From: Rugosimonospora africana
GTDB lineage: Bacteria; Actinomycetota; Actinomycetes; Mycobacteriales; Micromonosporaceae
NCBI RefSeq assembly: GCF_016862975.1
Contig: NZ_BONZ01000067.1
Coordinates: 62,001 to 126,000 of the forward strand
Length of the DNA stretch: 64,000 nt
Reading direction: 5' to 3'
Of the stretch, positions 15,666 to 23,833 are shown piece after piece. The notes under the pieces are model-generated. The model saw nothing but the letters and a program-made list of their open reading frames with translations, did not search any database and was not told the DNA's origin. The position numbers and the translations under genes were made by a program. Position 1 is the first letter of the stretch; the number at the start of each line of letters is the position of its first letter.

Positions 15666-17744
15666 ATGATCGGGAGACTTCGATGGCCATCGCTCGCCGC
15701 GGCGGTCGGCGCGATCGCGCTGGTGACACCGGTCGCGCTGACCGGATCAGTACTGACCGGATCGCGGTCGCCGGCCGGCGCCGACGGGGGCGCCCAGGCC
15801 ACCCTCGTCGTCACCAAGGGCGGTGACCGCACGGCACCGGCGGTGGCGAGCACGGCCGCGGGTGCGACCTTCGCTTTCTACGCCGGTGTAGCCAGCAACC
15901 CGGCCACGCCGGCCGACACCCCCATCGCCACCTGTACCACCACCGCACCCAGCGGGACCTGCAGCGTGTCGGTACCGGCCCGCACCGGAGCCGGCCGCGG
16001 GTACTGGATCCGGGAACTGACCGCGCCACTGGGCTACACGATCGTGCAGTCGCTCGCCGTCGGTGGCCGCACCCTCACGTCCACCCCGTACAACCAGTTG
16101 TTCACCGGCCCCGTCCCGGCCGGCGCCACCATCACCCTCCCCCGCGCGACGTCCGGCGCCTCCCCCACGGCCCGCGGCACGCTGTGGGCCGACGCTCGGA
16201 TCAACCCGCCGACGCCGTCGTACTGCGGCATGCGCATCGCCCTGCTGCTGGACACGTCCGGCGCGGTCGGCAATCGACTGTCCACAGTGAAGTCAGCGGT
16301 GAACGGGCTCGTGGACACATTCACCGGTACGTCGACCTCGCTCGCCGTGTACCAGTTCGCCACCCACGCGGCACCGGTGAAGAACCTCACCGCCATCCCG
16401 GACGCCGCCGCGGCGGCACCGGTGAAAGCGGCCGTCAACTCGCTGACCGCCGGCGGATCGGTCAACTGGGATTCCGGCCTCTGGCAGATCGCCGCCTCGA
16501 CGGTCCACTACGACGCGGTCATCATGCTCACCGGCGGCAACCCGACCGTGTTCGGGCCCGACGCCGAAGGCACCGGCAATTCCACCCGGTTCCTGGACGT
16601 CGAGAACGCCATCTACTCCGCCAACGCGTTGAAAGCCAAGGGCACCGCCGTGCGGGTCATCGGCCTCGGCACGGCGTTCCGCGATGCCGAGGACAACCTC
16701 GCCGTCGTCGGCGGAGCGACCCTCGCCGGATCCGTGGTCAGCTACCGCCAACTCGGTACCGCGCTGCGAGACCTCGCCCGCAACGCCTGCCGCAACACGG
16801 TCAACGTCGTGAAGAAGCTCATCCCGTACGGCGGCGACATCGACGACGCCATCCCCGGCGCCGGTTTCACCTTCCGCGAACGCACCGGCAACCTGTTGCC
16901 CGAGTCCGCCACCACGGACGCGGCGTCCGGAGTCGCCACCTTCACGGTTCCTCGCAACCAGCCGCCGGAGCCGGTCCGCGCGAAGCTGACCGAGAACGCA
17001 CGCCTCGGCTACGAACTCGTCCCGGTCGACGGCCGCAATGCCACCTGCCGCCGCAGCGACGGAACCCGGATACCGGCGACGAACGTCGGCGACGACGGAT
17101 TCCGCACGACGACGATCCCCGACGACCTGATCTCCTGTACGGTCTACGACCGGCCCACCACGCCGATCGGTCTCGCCCAGGTACGCGTGGACAAGCACTG
17201 GATCGTCAACGGGGTCCGGTACACCCAGGACAACGCACCGCCCGAGTTCCAGTCCACGCTGAGCCTCACCAACCAGTTCCAACCCGTGTTCGGGCAGACC
17301 TACAGCGGCTACACCACGCAGGACACGGTCACCATCGGTGAAACCGTCGCCACCGGCATGCTGCCGCCGGGCTGCACCTCGCGCCTCGCCGACCTGCTCG
17401 GCGGCCACCAGTTGTCCGCCGGCCTGAACGTCTTCGCGGTGACCAATGTGGTCACCTGCCCGGCCGGCACGAGCTTCCCACCGCCTTCGGGAGGAACGCC
17501 TTCCGGAACAACGGCCTCCGGGACAACGCCCTCCGGGGAAACGGCCGGCGGGGCAGCGACCGGCGGCACAGCGACCGGCACGCTGCCGACCACCGGCCCG
17601 GATCTGCGGTACCCGATCGGGGCCGGCGTACTGGCCATCGTCGCCGGCCTGGCACTCGCGGCCCTGGTGCTCCCGACCCGATACGCACGCCGGCACCGGT
17701 ACCCGCACCACCACATCCACCGCGACCTCGGAGGCATCCGATGA
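15666..17744 (+). CDS. Cell-surface VWA-domain protein with LPXTG-like sorting signal
   Basis: A 692-residue surface protein. A signal peptide (residues 1-40) is followed by a prealbumin-like domain (TLVVTKGGDRTAPAVASTAA, IRELTAPLGYT), a von Willebrand A domain (RIALLLDTSGAVGNRLSTVK, then VIMLTGGNPTVFG), two more Cna-B-like domains (GFTFRERTG, ARLGYELVPVDG), a Thr/Gly repeat stalk, LPTTGPD, a hydrophobic span and RRHRY. That end matches a sortase signal. The MIDAS is degenerate: DTSGA instead of DxSxS, and LTGG where LTDG is usual, so metal-dependent adhesion may be lost. AAGGGGG lies 9 nt before the ATG. The architecture resembles pilin or adhesin subunits; no sortase gene is nearby. Confidence 0.8.
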   Translation: MIGRLRWPSLAAAVGAIALVTPVALTGSVLTGSRSPAGADGGAQATLVVTKGGDRTAPAVASTAAGATFAFYAGVASNPATPADTPIATCTTTAPSGTCSVSVPARTGAGRGYWIRELTAPLGYTIVQSLAVGGRTLTSTPYNQLFTGPVPAGATITLPRATSGASPTARGTLWADARINPPTPSYCGMRIALLLDTSGAVGNRLSTVKSAVNGLVDTFTGTSTSLAVYQFATHAAPVKNLTAIPDAAAAAPVKAAVNSLTAGGSVNWDSGLWQIAASTVHYDAVIMLTGGNPTVFGPDAEGTGNSTRFLDVENAIYSANALKAKGTAVRVIGLGTAFRDAEDNLAVVGGATLAGSVVSYRQLGTALRDLARNACRNTVNVVKKLIPYGGDIDDAIPGAGFTFRERTGNLLPESATTDAASGVATFTVPRNQPPEPVRAKLTENARLGYELVPVDGRNATCRRSDGTRIPATNVGDDGFRTTTIPDDLISCTVYDRPTTPIGLAQVRVDKHWIVNGVRYTQDNAPPEFQSTLSLTNQFQPVFGQTYSGYTTQDTVTIGETVATGMLPPGCTSRLADLLGGHQLSAGLNVFAVTNVVTCPAGTSFPPPSGGTPSGTTASGTTPSGETAGGAATGGTATGTLPTTGPDLRYPIGAGVLAIVAGLALAALVLPTRYARRHRYPHHHIHRDLGGIR

Positions 17745-19129
17745 TCCTGGGACGTATGCGGCGACTGGCGACCGTCATCGCTGCCATTGCCAGCCTCACC
17801 GTCACTTCCGCGACTGCCGTGAACGCCTCCGGCGCTCCGGGCACGGCCTCGGCACCGGGCACGTCCGCGGGAGGGTCGGCCACGGGCGGCACGTCGACAG
17901 TCACCGCCGACGACATCCGTTTCCAGCGGCCGCCGAGGATCCTGCGTTACGGCACGGCCGAGGAGGTTGGCCTGATCCCGCGGTACATCGACCAGATCCG
18001 TCCCGACATCGCCAGCTTCCTGCAGCCGTCGCCGACCTTCCCGCAGTACGCCGGGGCGGTCGCGCTGGCCGCGCACGACGGCGTGATCGTCGCCCATGAC
18101 TCGGTCGGGTACGCGCTGCGGTACGCCGACGACAAGCCGACCGAACTGCCGCGGGACCAGTGGATCCCAGTACGCGACAACACCATCTTCGACCTCGCGT
18201 CGCTGACCAAACTGTTCACCGCGATCGCCGCGGTCCAGTTGATTGAGGCCGGCCGCATCGACCTGCACGTGCCGGTCGCCCGGTACATCCCGCAGTTCGC
18301 CAGCCACGGCAAGGGCGACATCACCATTCTCAACCTGCTCACCCACACCTCCGGGCTGCCCGCCGATCCCGACCCGTCGCTATGCGACTACCCCACCAAT
18401 GACGAGCGGTGGGCGGCCGTCTACGACATCACCCCGATCGCGCCGGTGAACAGCACCTTCCTGTATGCCGACACCAACATGATGGTGCTCGGCAAGGTCA
18501 TCGAGACCGTGACCGGCAAGACCCTCGACCAGGTCATCGCGCAGCGCATCACCGAGCCGCTGGGGATGACCGACACCATGTTCAACCCGCCCGCCTCGCT
18601 CAAGCCGCGCATCGCCGCCGAGGAGTACCAGCTGACCACCAGTCGCGGCATCGTCTGGGGCAGCGTGCACGACGAGAACGCCTACTGCCTCGGCGGCGTC
18701 TCCGGCCACGCCGGGGTCTTCTCCACCGCGTACGACCTGGCGATCCTCGCCCAGGCTCTGCTCAACGGCGGACGGTACGGCAGGGCGCGCATCCTGTCCG
18801 AGGACTCGGTACGGCAGCTGTTCACCAACTACAACCAGGCGTTCCCCGGGCACGCTCACGGCCTGGGCTTCGAACTCGACCAGCCACGGTACATGGACGC
18901 GCTGAGTTCCCCGGTGACCGCGGGCCACACCGGCTTCACAGGTACCTCGATCGTCATCGATCCGCGAAACCACTCGTTCGTCATCCTGCTGAGCAACCGG
19001 GTGCACCCGAGCCGCAACTGGGGAAGCAACAACCCGGCACGCGCCGCCGTGGCACGGGACCTCGCCCTCGCGCTCGGCCTGCCGCCGGTGGAACCGGCCC
19101 GGGATCTGGCGGTCGGCCCGGCGGGCTGA
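17741..19129 (+). CDS. Secreted class C beta-lactamase-like serine hydrolase
   Basis: A 462-residue serine hydrolase of the beta-lactamase/transpeptidase fold with a signal peptide (MRRLATVIAAIASLTVTSAT). The active-site Ser-x-x-Lys is in DLASLTKLFTAIAAVQL, the Tyr motif in YADTNMMVLGKVIE, and the third motif is HTG in AGHTGFTGTSIVIDP. Such enzymes act as D-Ala carboxypeptidases, esterases or amidases. Its ATG overlaps the stop of the surface protein gene (ATGA), so the two are made together, and the hydrolase might act on the wall near that protein. This link is inference. The stop codon is inside the first copy of a 14-nt repeat. Confidence 0.88.
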   Translation: MILGRMRRLATVIAAIASLTVTSATAVNASGAPGTASAPGTSAGGSATGGTSTVTADDIRFQRPPRILRYGTAEEVGLIPRYIDQIRPDIASFLQPSPTFPQYAGAVALAAHDGVIVAHDSVGYALRYADDKPTELPRDQWIPVRDNTIFDLASLTKLFTAIAAVQLIEAGRIDLHVPVARYIPQFASHGKGDITILNLLTHTSGLPADPDPSLCDYPTNDERWAAVYDITPIAPVNSTFLYADTNMMVLGKVIETVTGKTLDQVIAQRITEPLGMTDTMFNPPASLKPRIAAEEYQLTTSRGIVWGSVHDENAYCLGGVSGHAGVFSTAYDLAILAQALLNGGRYGRARILSEDSVRQLFTNYNQAFPGHAHGLGFELDQPRYMDALSSPVTAGHTGFTGTSIVIDPRNHSFVILLSNRVHPSRNWGSNNPARAAVARDLALALGLPPVEPARDLAVGPAG

Positions 19130-19195
19130 CCGGCGCGCGCTGACCGGCGCGCGCTGACCGGCGCGCGCTGACCGGCGCGCGCTGCCCGGCGCGCG
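19126..19195. repeat. 14-nt tandem repeat containing the stop codon of the hydrolase gene
   Basis: Five copies of CTGACCGGCGCGCG from 19126 to 19195 (the last reads CTGCCC). The first copy includes the TGA at 19127-19129. GC-rich, self-complementary units (CGCGCG) could also act as a terminator between the convergent genes. Confidence 0.9.
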
Positions 19196-19204
19196 CCTGC
19201 CGGC

Positions 19205-20527
19205 TCAGTTCTCGGGCAGGCGCTTCTCGGGCAGGCGCTCGACCGGTGGAGTCGAGGCGGCGTCGAGGCGCCGCACCGCCAGCAGAGCGACGCCGGCCAC
19301 GACGCACATCCCGGCGATGCCTTCGGCGACCCACAGGTAGTCACCGGTCGCGTCCCGGATCGCAGCCGCCACCAGCGGTGCGAGGGCCTTGGCGACGGTG
19401 AGGGGTACGGCGAGGATGCCGGAAATCGTGGCGTAGGCGGCGGTGCCGTAGCGGTCGGCGAGGATCGCGGGGCGGGCGATGGTGGAGACCCCGAAGCCGA
19501 GCCCGATGCCGAGCACACTCACGACGGCGCCCAGGTTTCCGTGGCCGACCACCGGCAGGCAGGCCGCCGCGACAGCCTGCACGAAGAACATCGCGGCCGT
19601 CGCGGTCGCCGGACTGGCCCGGCGGATGGTGGCGGTGGTGGCGAGGCGGCCGGTGACGGACAGGATGCCGAGCAGTCCGGCCGTGGTGGCGGCGAACTGC
19701 GGGGTGTGGCCGAGTTCGGTGAGGTACGCGACGAGGTGGACGCTGGCGGCCGCGACGGCGGCGTTGCTGCACACGAAGGCCACTGCCAGCGCCCAGTAGC
19801 CGGGGTCGTGCACGGCGGTGGAGACGATGCGGCGCCGCCGCTGGCCGTCGTCGGCTGACCGGTTGGCTCTCTTCCGGCGCCCTGCCGGCTCACGGTCACC
19901 GGTCACCGACCGGGGTGGCCGCCGCACCAGCAGGTGGCCGGGGATGGTGACGGCGGCGTGGATCGCGGCGAGGACGAGGATGGCGTCCCGCCAGCCGTAC
20001 CGGTCGACGAGGTGGCCGGTCAGCGGCAGGAAGATGCTCGATGCGAAGCCGGCGACCACGGTCACCGCCAGCAGCGCGGTGGCGCGCCGCTCGCGGAACC
20101 AGGTGATGACCACGGCGAACGCGGCTTCGTAGAGGACGCAGGCGGTGGCCACGCCGATACCGGTCCACACCAGGTACAGGACGGCCACGGTGTGCACCCG
20201 GGACCAGGCGAGCAGGAGCAGGGTCGCCGCGACGGAACCACCGGTCATGAGGGCCCGCCCGCCGTGGCGGTCCAGCCACCGCCCGACCGGTACGGCCGCC
20301 GCGGCGGAGGCGAGGACCGAGCAGGTCAACGCGCCGGCGATGACGGTGGTACCGGTGTGCAGCGCGGTGGCCATCGGGGTGAGGAAGACGGCGTACGCGT
20401 AGTAGAGGACGCCGTACCCGACTGTCGTGGTCGCCGACAGCGCCGCCACGATGAGCCAGCCGTATGCCGGCGCCCGGGTCTGGTCCCCGCCGGCACGGGT
20501 GGCAGCCGGCGCCTGGATATGACTCAC
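19205..20527 (-). CDS. MFS transporter
   Basis: A 440-residue, 12-helix major facilitator. The loop 2-3 motif reads GRWLDRHGGRALMTGG and a later one reads LVDRYGWRDAILVLAAI, the monocarboxylate/oxalate-type pattern of the family. A basic stretch between the halves (ERRKRANRSADDGQRRRR-like) is the central loop. The C-terminal tail ends in the small repeat ERLPEKRLPEN, another gene-end duplication. ATG at 20527 starts the protein. Substrate cannot be read from sequence. Confidence 0.87.
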   Translation of the reverse strand: MSHIQAPAATRAGGDQTRAPAYGWLIVAALSATTTVGYGVLYYAYAVFLTPMATALHTGTTVIAGALTCSVLASAAAAVPVGRWLDRHGGRALMTGGSVAATLLLLAWSRVHTVAVLYLVWTGIGVATACVLYEAAFAVVITWFRERRATALLAVTVVAGFASSIFLPLTGHLVDRYGWRDAILVLAAIHAAVTIPGHLLVRRPPRSVTGDREPAGRRKRANRSADDGQRRRRIVSTAVHDPGYWALAVAFVCSNAAVAAASVHLVAYLTELGHTPQFAATTAGLLGILSVTGRLATTATIRRASPATATAAMFFVQAVAAACLPVVGHGNLGAVVSVLGIGLGFGVSTIARPAILADRYGTAAYATISGILAVPLTVAKALAPLVAAAIRDATGDYLWVAEGIAGMCVVAGVALLAVRRLDAASTPPVERLPEKRLPEN

Positions 20528-20719
20528 GGACCAGGCCGCCGCCTGCTGAGTTCCCCGGTTGTCATGATGCTCCGCACGCTCGCATCCGACACCGATCTTA
20601 CGGCAGCCTCAACCGCCGCTCCCCGACCGCGAATCTCCGACCGCGCTCCTGCGACCAGATGCACCGACCGCGATCCCCCGACGCGCCGTCCGGATCCCGC
20701 GCTCCCCCACCCCGGCACA

Positions 20720-20731
20720 TACGATGCCGGC
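20720..20731 (+). promoter_or_regulatory. Leaderless -10 box for the nitroreductase-like gene
   Basis: TACGAT at 20720-20725 ends 6 nt before the ATG at 20732, with no ribosome site between, the usual leaderless layout. Confidence 0.5.
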
Positions 20732-21145
20732 ATGGACATCCGGGAACACAACCGCAGGGTGATCGAACAATTTCGTGCCGGTGGCGAGATCGACGGCATG
20801 CACCGCGACCGGCTGCTGCTGCTCACCACGGTCGGTCGGCGTACCGGCCAGCGCCGCACCAGCCCCATGATGTTCCATCGCGACGACCAGGGGCTGTTCG
20901 TCATCGCGTCCAACGCCGGCGCGACCCGGCACCCGGACTGGTATCTCAACCTGGCCGCCGATCCTCAGGTGACCGTCGAGGTCGGAGCCGAGGCGTACGA
21001 CGCGATCGCCGTTCCGCTGACCGGCGACGCCCGGGAGCTCACCTGGGCGGCGATCACCGAGCTGTACCCGTTCTTCATCGACCACGCCGGCAAGGCGGGG
21101 CGCACGATCCCGGTGGTCGAACTCCGCCGGGCGCCCGACATGTGA
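20732..21145 (+). CDS. Ddn-type F420-dependent nitroreductase family protein
   Basis: A 137-residue split beta-barrel flavin/deazaflavin protein. Family signatures are LLLLTTVGRRTGQRRTSPMM, which binds the F420 phosphate tail, then FVIASNAGATRHPDWYLNLA and VTVEVGAEAYDAIAVPL. Members reduce quinones or nitro compounds with F420H2. The N-terminus (MDIREHNRRVIEQFRAGG) is complete and needs no earlier start. Confidence 0.9.
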   Translation: MDIREHNRRVIEQFRAGGEIDGMHRDRLLLLTTVGRRTGQRRTSPMMFHRDDQGLFVIASNAGATRHPDWYLNLAADPQVTVEVGAEAYDAIAVPLTGDARELTWAAITELYPFFIDHAGKAGRTIPVVELRRAPDM

Positions 21146-21179
21146 CCCCTGCCCCACCGCGTCGGTGAAGTTCGCGCCG

Positions 21180-21213
21180 GGAGCCAACCGCGGCCGTGAC
21201 GCGGCTCGTCTAA
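21180..21213 (+). promoter_or_regulatory. ECF-type promoter upstream of the sigma factor gene
   Basis: GGAGCCAAC (21180-21188) and CGTCTAA (21207-21213) with 18 nt between them match the general ECF promoter form (GGAAC ... CGTC). Transcription would start near 21220, leaving a short leader with GGGAGGG before GTG 21241. It suggests that the sigma factor drives its own gene; this is inference. Confidence 0.6.
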
Positions 21214-21240
21214 GGGGCACAAGCCATGGGAGGGCACGTG

Positions 21241-21765
21241 GTGCGGTCCGAAGCGGACGAGGATTACGTCGAGTACGTCAGTGCTCGACTCCCGGCTCTG
21301 AAACGCTTGGCCCATCTGCTCTGCGGCGACGACCACAGAGCGGACGACCTGGTGCAGGAGTCGGTCACCAAGCTGTACACGCGCTGGCACAACGCGCGCA
21401 AGGCGACCAACCTGGACAGCTACGTCCGGGCGATCGTGGTCCGCACCCACATCGACAACGGCCGGCGACCCTGGTCGCGGGTGCGGCTGTTCGGCCACCC
21501 CCCGGATCAGGCGCGTCCGGAGAGTTCCACGACGGAGGACCGGGCGGTGCTGCGAGCCGCACTCGCCGCGCTACCGGCCGGGCAGCGCGCCGTACTGGTT
21601 CTCCGGTTCCTCTGCGACCTGCCGGTCGCGGAGGTCGGCGAGCTGCTGGGGTGTTCGCCGGGAACGGTGAAGAGCCAGACGTCGCACGGGCTGGCCAACG
21701 TTCGTCAGGCCCTGACCAGGTTGGGATACCCGATGACAGCGATGGGGAGCTGGAAGAATGGATGA
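21241..21765 (+). CDS. ECF sigma factor, SigE family (sigma-70 regions 2 and 4)
   Basis: A small sigma factor of 174 residues. Region 2 includes YVSARLPALKRLAHLLCGDD, ADDLVQESVTKLYTRW and YVRAIVVRTHIDN. Region 4 includes LAALPAGQRAVLVLRFLCDL and the helix-turn-helix VAEVGELLGCSPGTVKSQTS. GTG 21241 is chosen because GGGAGGG lies 6 nt upstream and the ECF-like promoter would start transcription near 21220. ATG 21226, preceded by AAGGGG, would add 5 residues. It overlaps the next gene by 8 nt, the usual layout for a sigma factor and its membrane partner. Confidence 0.88.
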   Translation: MRSEADEDYVEYVSARLPALKRLAHLLCGDDHRADDLVQESVTKLYTRWHNARKATNLDSYVRAIVVRTHIDNGRRPWSRVRLFGHPPDQARPESSTTEDRAVLRAALAALPAGQRAVLVLRFLCDLPVAEVGELLGCSPGTVKSQTSHGLANVRQALTRLGYPMTAMGSWKNG

Positions 21766-23020
21766 CGAACAGACCGTACGCGCGCTGCTCGGCCTGCGCG
21801 ACGAAGAGGGCGCGCCGCCCTCGGTCGATCTGGCCGCGGCCATGCGGATGGGCCGGAGTCGGCTTCGCCGCCGACGTACGGCCCAACTGTCGGCCGGCGC
21901 CGTGGTAGCGGTCGCGGTCGTCGTGGCGACGCCGGCGACTGTTCAGCTGGTACGCGAACCGGCGCACCCGGCCGTGGCCCCCACGACCACGCTGGGACTC
22001 GCGGCGACCTCGTCGCCGTCGCCGTCGCCGTCACCGTCACCGGCTGCCGGTCCCACGTCGCTGGCCTGCGTCGAGTCCCGGCTGCCGGTGCCGCAGCCCA
22101 ACCAGGAGGCGCTGGTCATCGGCGCCGATCCGACCGGTCACTACCTGGTCGGGCGGGTGTACAAGAGCGGTCACTCCAGCCAGGTCATCATCTGGCACGA
22201 CGGGCAGTTCAAGACCCTCACGATGTCGGGTTCCGATCCCGAGCTGCGCGACATCACGCCGAACGGGGTGGCGGTGGGAACCTCGTTCCCGTCCGGGTTG
22301 AACAGCACCGGCTGGATCTACCAGAACGGCCGGCTGTCAAAGCTCAAGGGCCCGTACGGCTCTCAAGCCGTGGCAATCGCTGACAACCTCACGATCGGCG
22401 GCACCGAGAGCAAGGACGGACTGGAGTACCCCATCGTGTGGCACTCGCCGGCCTCCACGGCTGTGCGGCTGCCGCTGCCCGGCCCGAACTGGCTGGGCAG
22501 CGTCGACGACGTCGACTCGGACGGCACCATCGTCGGTACGGTCAGGCCGAGCGTGACGTCCGACGCGAACCAGGGGATCGTGTGGCACCCGGACGGCAGC
22601 TACCAGTTGCTGCCGCTGCCCACCGGGGTGGTGGCCGGCGCCAACGGAATGGAGGTGCACTCGATCCGCGACGGCGCGATCGTCGCGGCCGGGACGGTCA
22701 GCGACAGCAGCAGCAAGACCATGACGCCCGTGTTGTACCGCCTCTCCACCGGAGAGTTCACCGCGCTGCCGGGGGCGGACCTGTTCATCGAAGCGGGGAA
22801 CGCCCAGGGGTGGGTCGCCGGCAGTGGGTCCTACGACATGCCGGCGGTCTACACGCCGACCACCGGGATCGTCCGGCTGCCCACTTTGGTACCGCACGGC
22901 ACGTCGACGCCGCCGTTAGGGATCGTCGCGGGAACCATCAGCGACGACGGCCTGACGATCGGAGGCCAGGACGTCGACGCCCACGACGTGATCCACGCGG
23001 TCAGGTGGAGCTGCCACTAA
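21758..23020 (+). CDS. Membrane protein with an extracytoplasmic HAF-like beta-propeller, putative anti-sigma factor
   Basis: A 420-residue protein. A short cytoplasmic part (residues 1-45, DEQTVRALLGLRDEEGAP, MRMGRSRLRRRRT) precedes one transmembrane helix (LSAGAVVAVAVVVATPATVQ), a Ser-Pro repeat stalk and a secreted domain of repeated units such as VIIWHDGQFKTL, WIYQNGRLSKL, PIVWHSPASTA and GIVWHPDGSYQLL, each followed by a GxxVG turn. These resemble HAF repeats and probably make a propeller. No zinc-binding anti-sigma motif (HxxxCxxC) is seen. Anti-sigma function is inferred from the 8-nt overlap with the ECF gene. Confidence 0.7.
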   Translation: MDDEQTVRALLGLRDEEGAPPSVDLAAAMRMGRSRLRRRRTAQLSAGAVVAVAVVVATPATVQLVREPAHPAVAPTTTLGLAATSSPSPSPSPSPAAGPTSLACVESRLPVPQPNQEALVIGADPTGHYLVGRVYKSGHSSQVIIWHDGQFKTLTMSGSDPELRDITPNGVAVGTSFPSGLNSTGWIYQNGRLSKLKGPYGSQAVAIADNLTIGGTESKDGLEYPIVWHSPASTAVRLPLPGPNWLGSVDDVDSDGTIVGTVRPSVTSDANQGIVWHPDGSYQLLPLPTGVVAGANGMEVHSIRDGAIVAAGTVSDSSSKTMTPVLYRLSTGEFTALPGADLFIEAGNAQGWVAGSGSYDMPAVYTPTTGIVRLPTLVPHGTSTPPLGIVAGTISDDGLTIGGQDVDAHDVIHAVRWSCH

Positions 23021-23054
23021 GCCCTTCCCCGCCTGTTCTCGCCCCTTCTCCGGC

Positions 23055-23097
23055 TCGCGGGCCGTGGTCGTGCTCCCGAGCGCGCCACGGCCCGCGA
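23055..23097. terminator. Hairpin terminator between convergent genes
   Basis: TCGCGGGCCGTGG (23055-23067) and CCACGGCCCGCGA (23085-23097) are perfect 13-bp complements. They lie between the propeller gene and the SRPBCC gene, and can serve both. Confidence 0.75.
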
Positions 23098-23099
23098 CG

Positions 23100-23690
23100 T
23101 CAGCGCCCGGATCGGTCGGCACCCCGGGGCGTACCGTCGAATTTGCCCGCGACCGCGTGGTCGGTGTCGGTGACCCGCCCGGTCTCCATCAGCTGCTTCA
23201 GCCTGCGCAGGTTCGCTGCCACCTCGGCGGCGGGTGGCTTGCCGACCAGGATCAGCGCGACGTGGCCGAGCCTGCCGAACGGCGTCTTCAGCGTCTCGTG
23301 CACCTCGGTCGGGCCCGCAGCCGTCCGACCCGGGTCTGTCCGGCCCGCACCCGTCCGGCCCGGGTCTGTCCGGCCTGGGTCCGCCTCGGCCGCGAAACGG
23401 ACCGTCCATTCGGCCCGCATCCCGGGTACCGTGGTCGTCTCGTACCGGATCAGCTCGTTGACCCGCTCCTCGGTCACCTTGATGGTCGACTTCAACCGGA
23501 TGCCCAGCGGACCGGCGATCGTCCAGCGATACGACTCCGGGCCGACCCGTTCGATGGCCATCACGTCGCCCAGGAAGCGGGGCAGGTTCTCGAAGTCGCG
23601 GTAGAAGGCGAACACGTCAGCGACCGGGCGCTGAATGGTCACTCTCGCCTCGATCGGGATCTCGCTGGGAAGGCGTAACGCCTGGCGCAT
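23100..23690 (-). CDS. SRPBCC family (polyketide cyclase/START-like) protein
   Basis: A 196-residue helix-grip protein. It opens with IPIEARVTIQRPVADVFAFY, RDFENLPRFLGDVMAIERVG and YRWTIAGPLGIRLKSTIKVT, the usual first strands and small helices, and ends with the long helix PPAAEVAANLRRLKQLMETG. Such proteins bind hydrophobic ligands or act as coenzyme Q-binding-like factors. ATG 23690 has GGAG 6 nt before it. A Gly-Arg-Thr repeat (DPGRTDPGRTGAGRTDPGRT) interrupts a loop before the final strand. It is encoded by a 15-nt unit and is absent from typical members. Confidence 0.8.
   Translation of the reverse strand: MRQALRLPSEIPIEARVTIQRPVADVFAFYRDFENLPRFLGDVMAIERVGPESYRWTIAGPLGIRLKSTIKVTEERVNELIRYETTTVPGMRAEWTVRFAAEADPGRTDPGRTGAGRTDPGRTAAGPTEVHETLKTPFGRLGHVALILVGKPPAAEVAANLRRLKQLMETGRVTDTDHAVAGKFDGTPRGADRSGR
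23326..23385. repeat. 15-nt tandem repeat inside the SRPBCC gene
   Basis: Four imperfect copies of GTCCGGCCCGGGTCT. On the minus strand they encode DPGRT/GAGRT repeats in a surface loop. The unit is a multiple of three, so the frame is intact. Confidence 0.85.
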
Positions 23691-23833
23691 GGTCGTCTCC
23701 GGCGGGTTCCCGTGGACTGGTCGCGAGCGTCGGGCAACGCCTGTCCTCAACCCTAGGCAGGTGGATGGGCGGCGGGGGCCGGGAATGCCGAAGAAGCCAC
23801 GCGGGGCTGGTCTGCGCCGTGCGGCGTCGCCCG

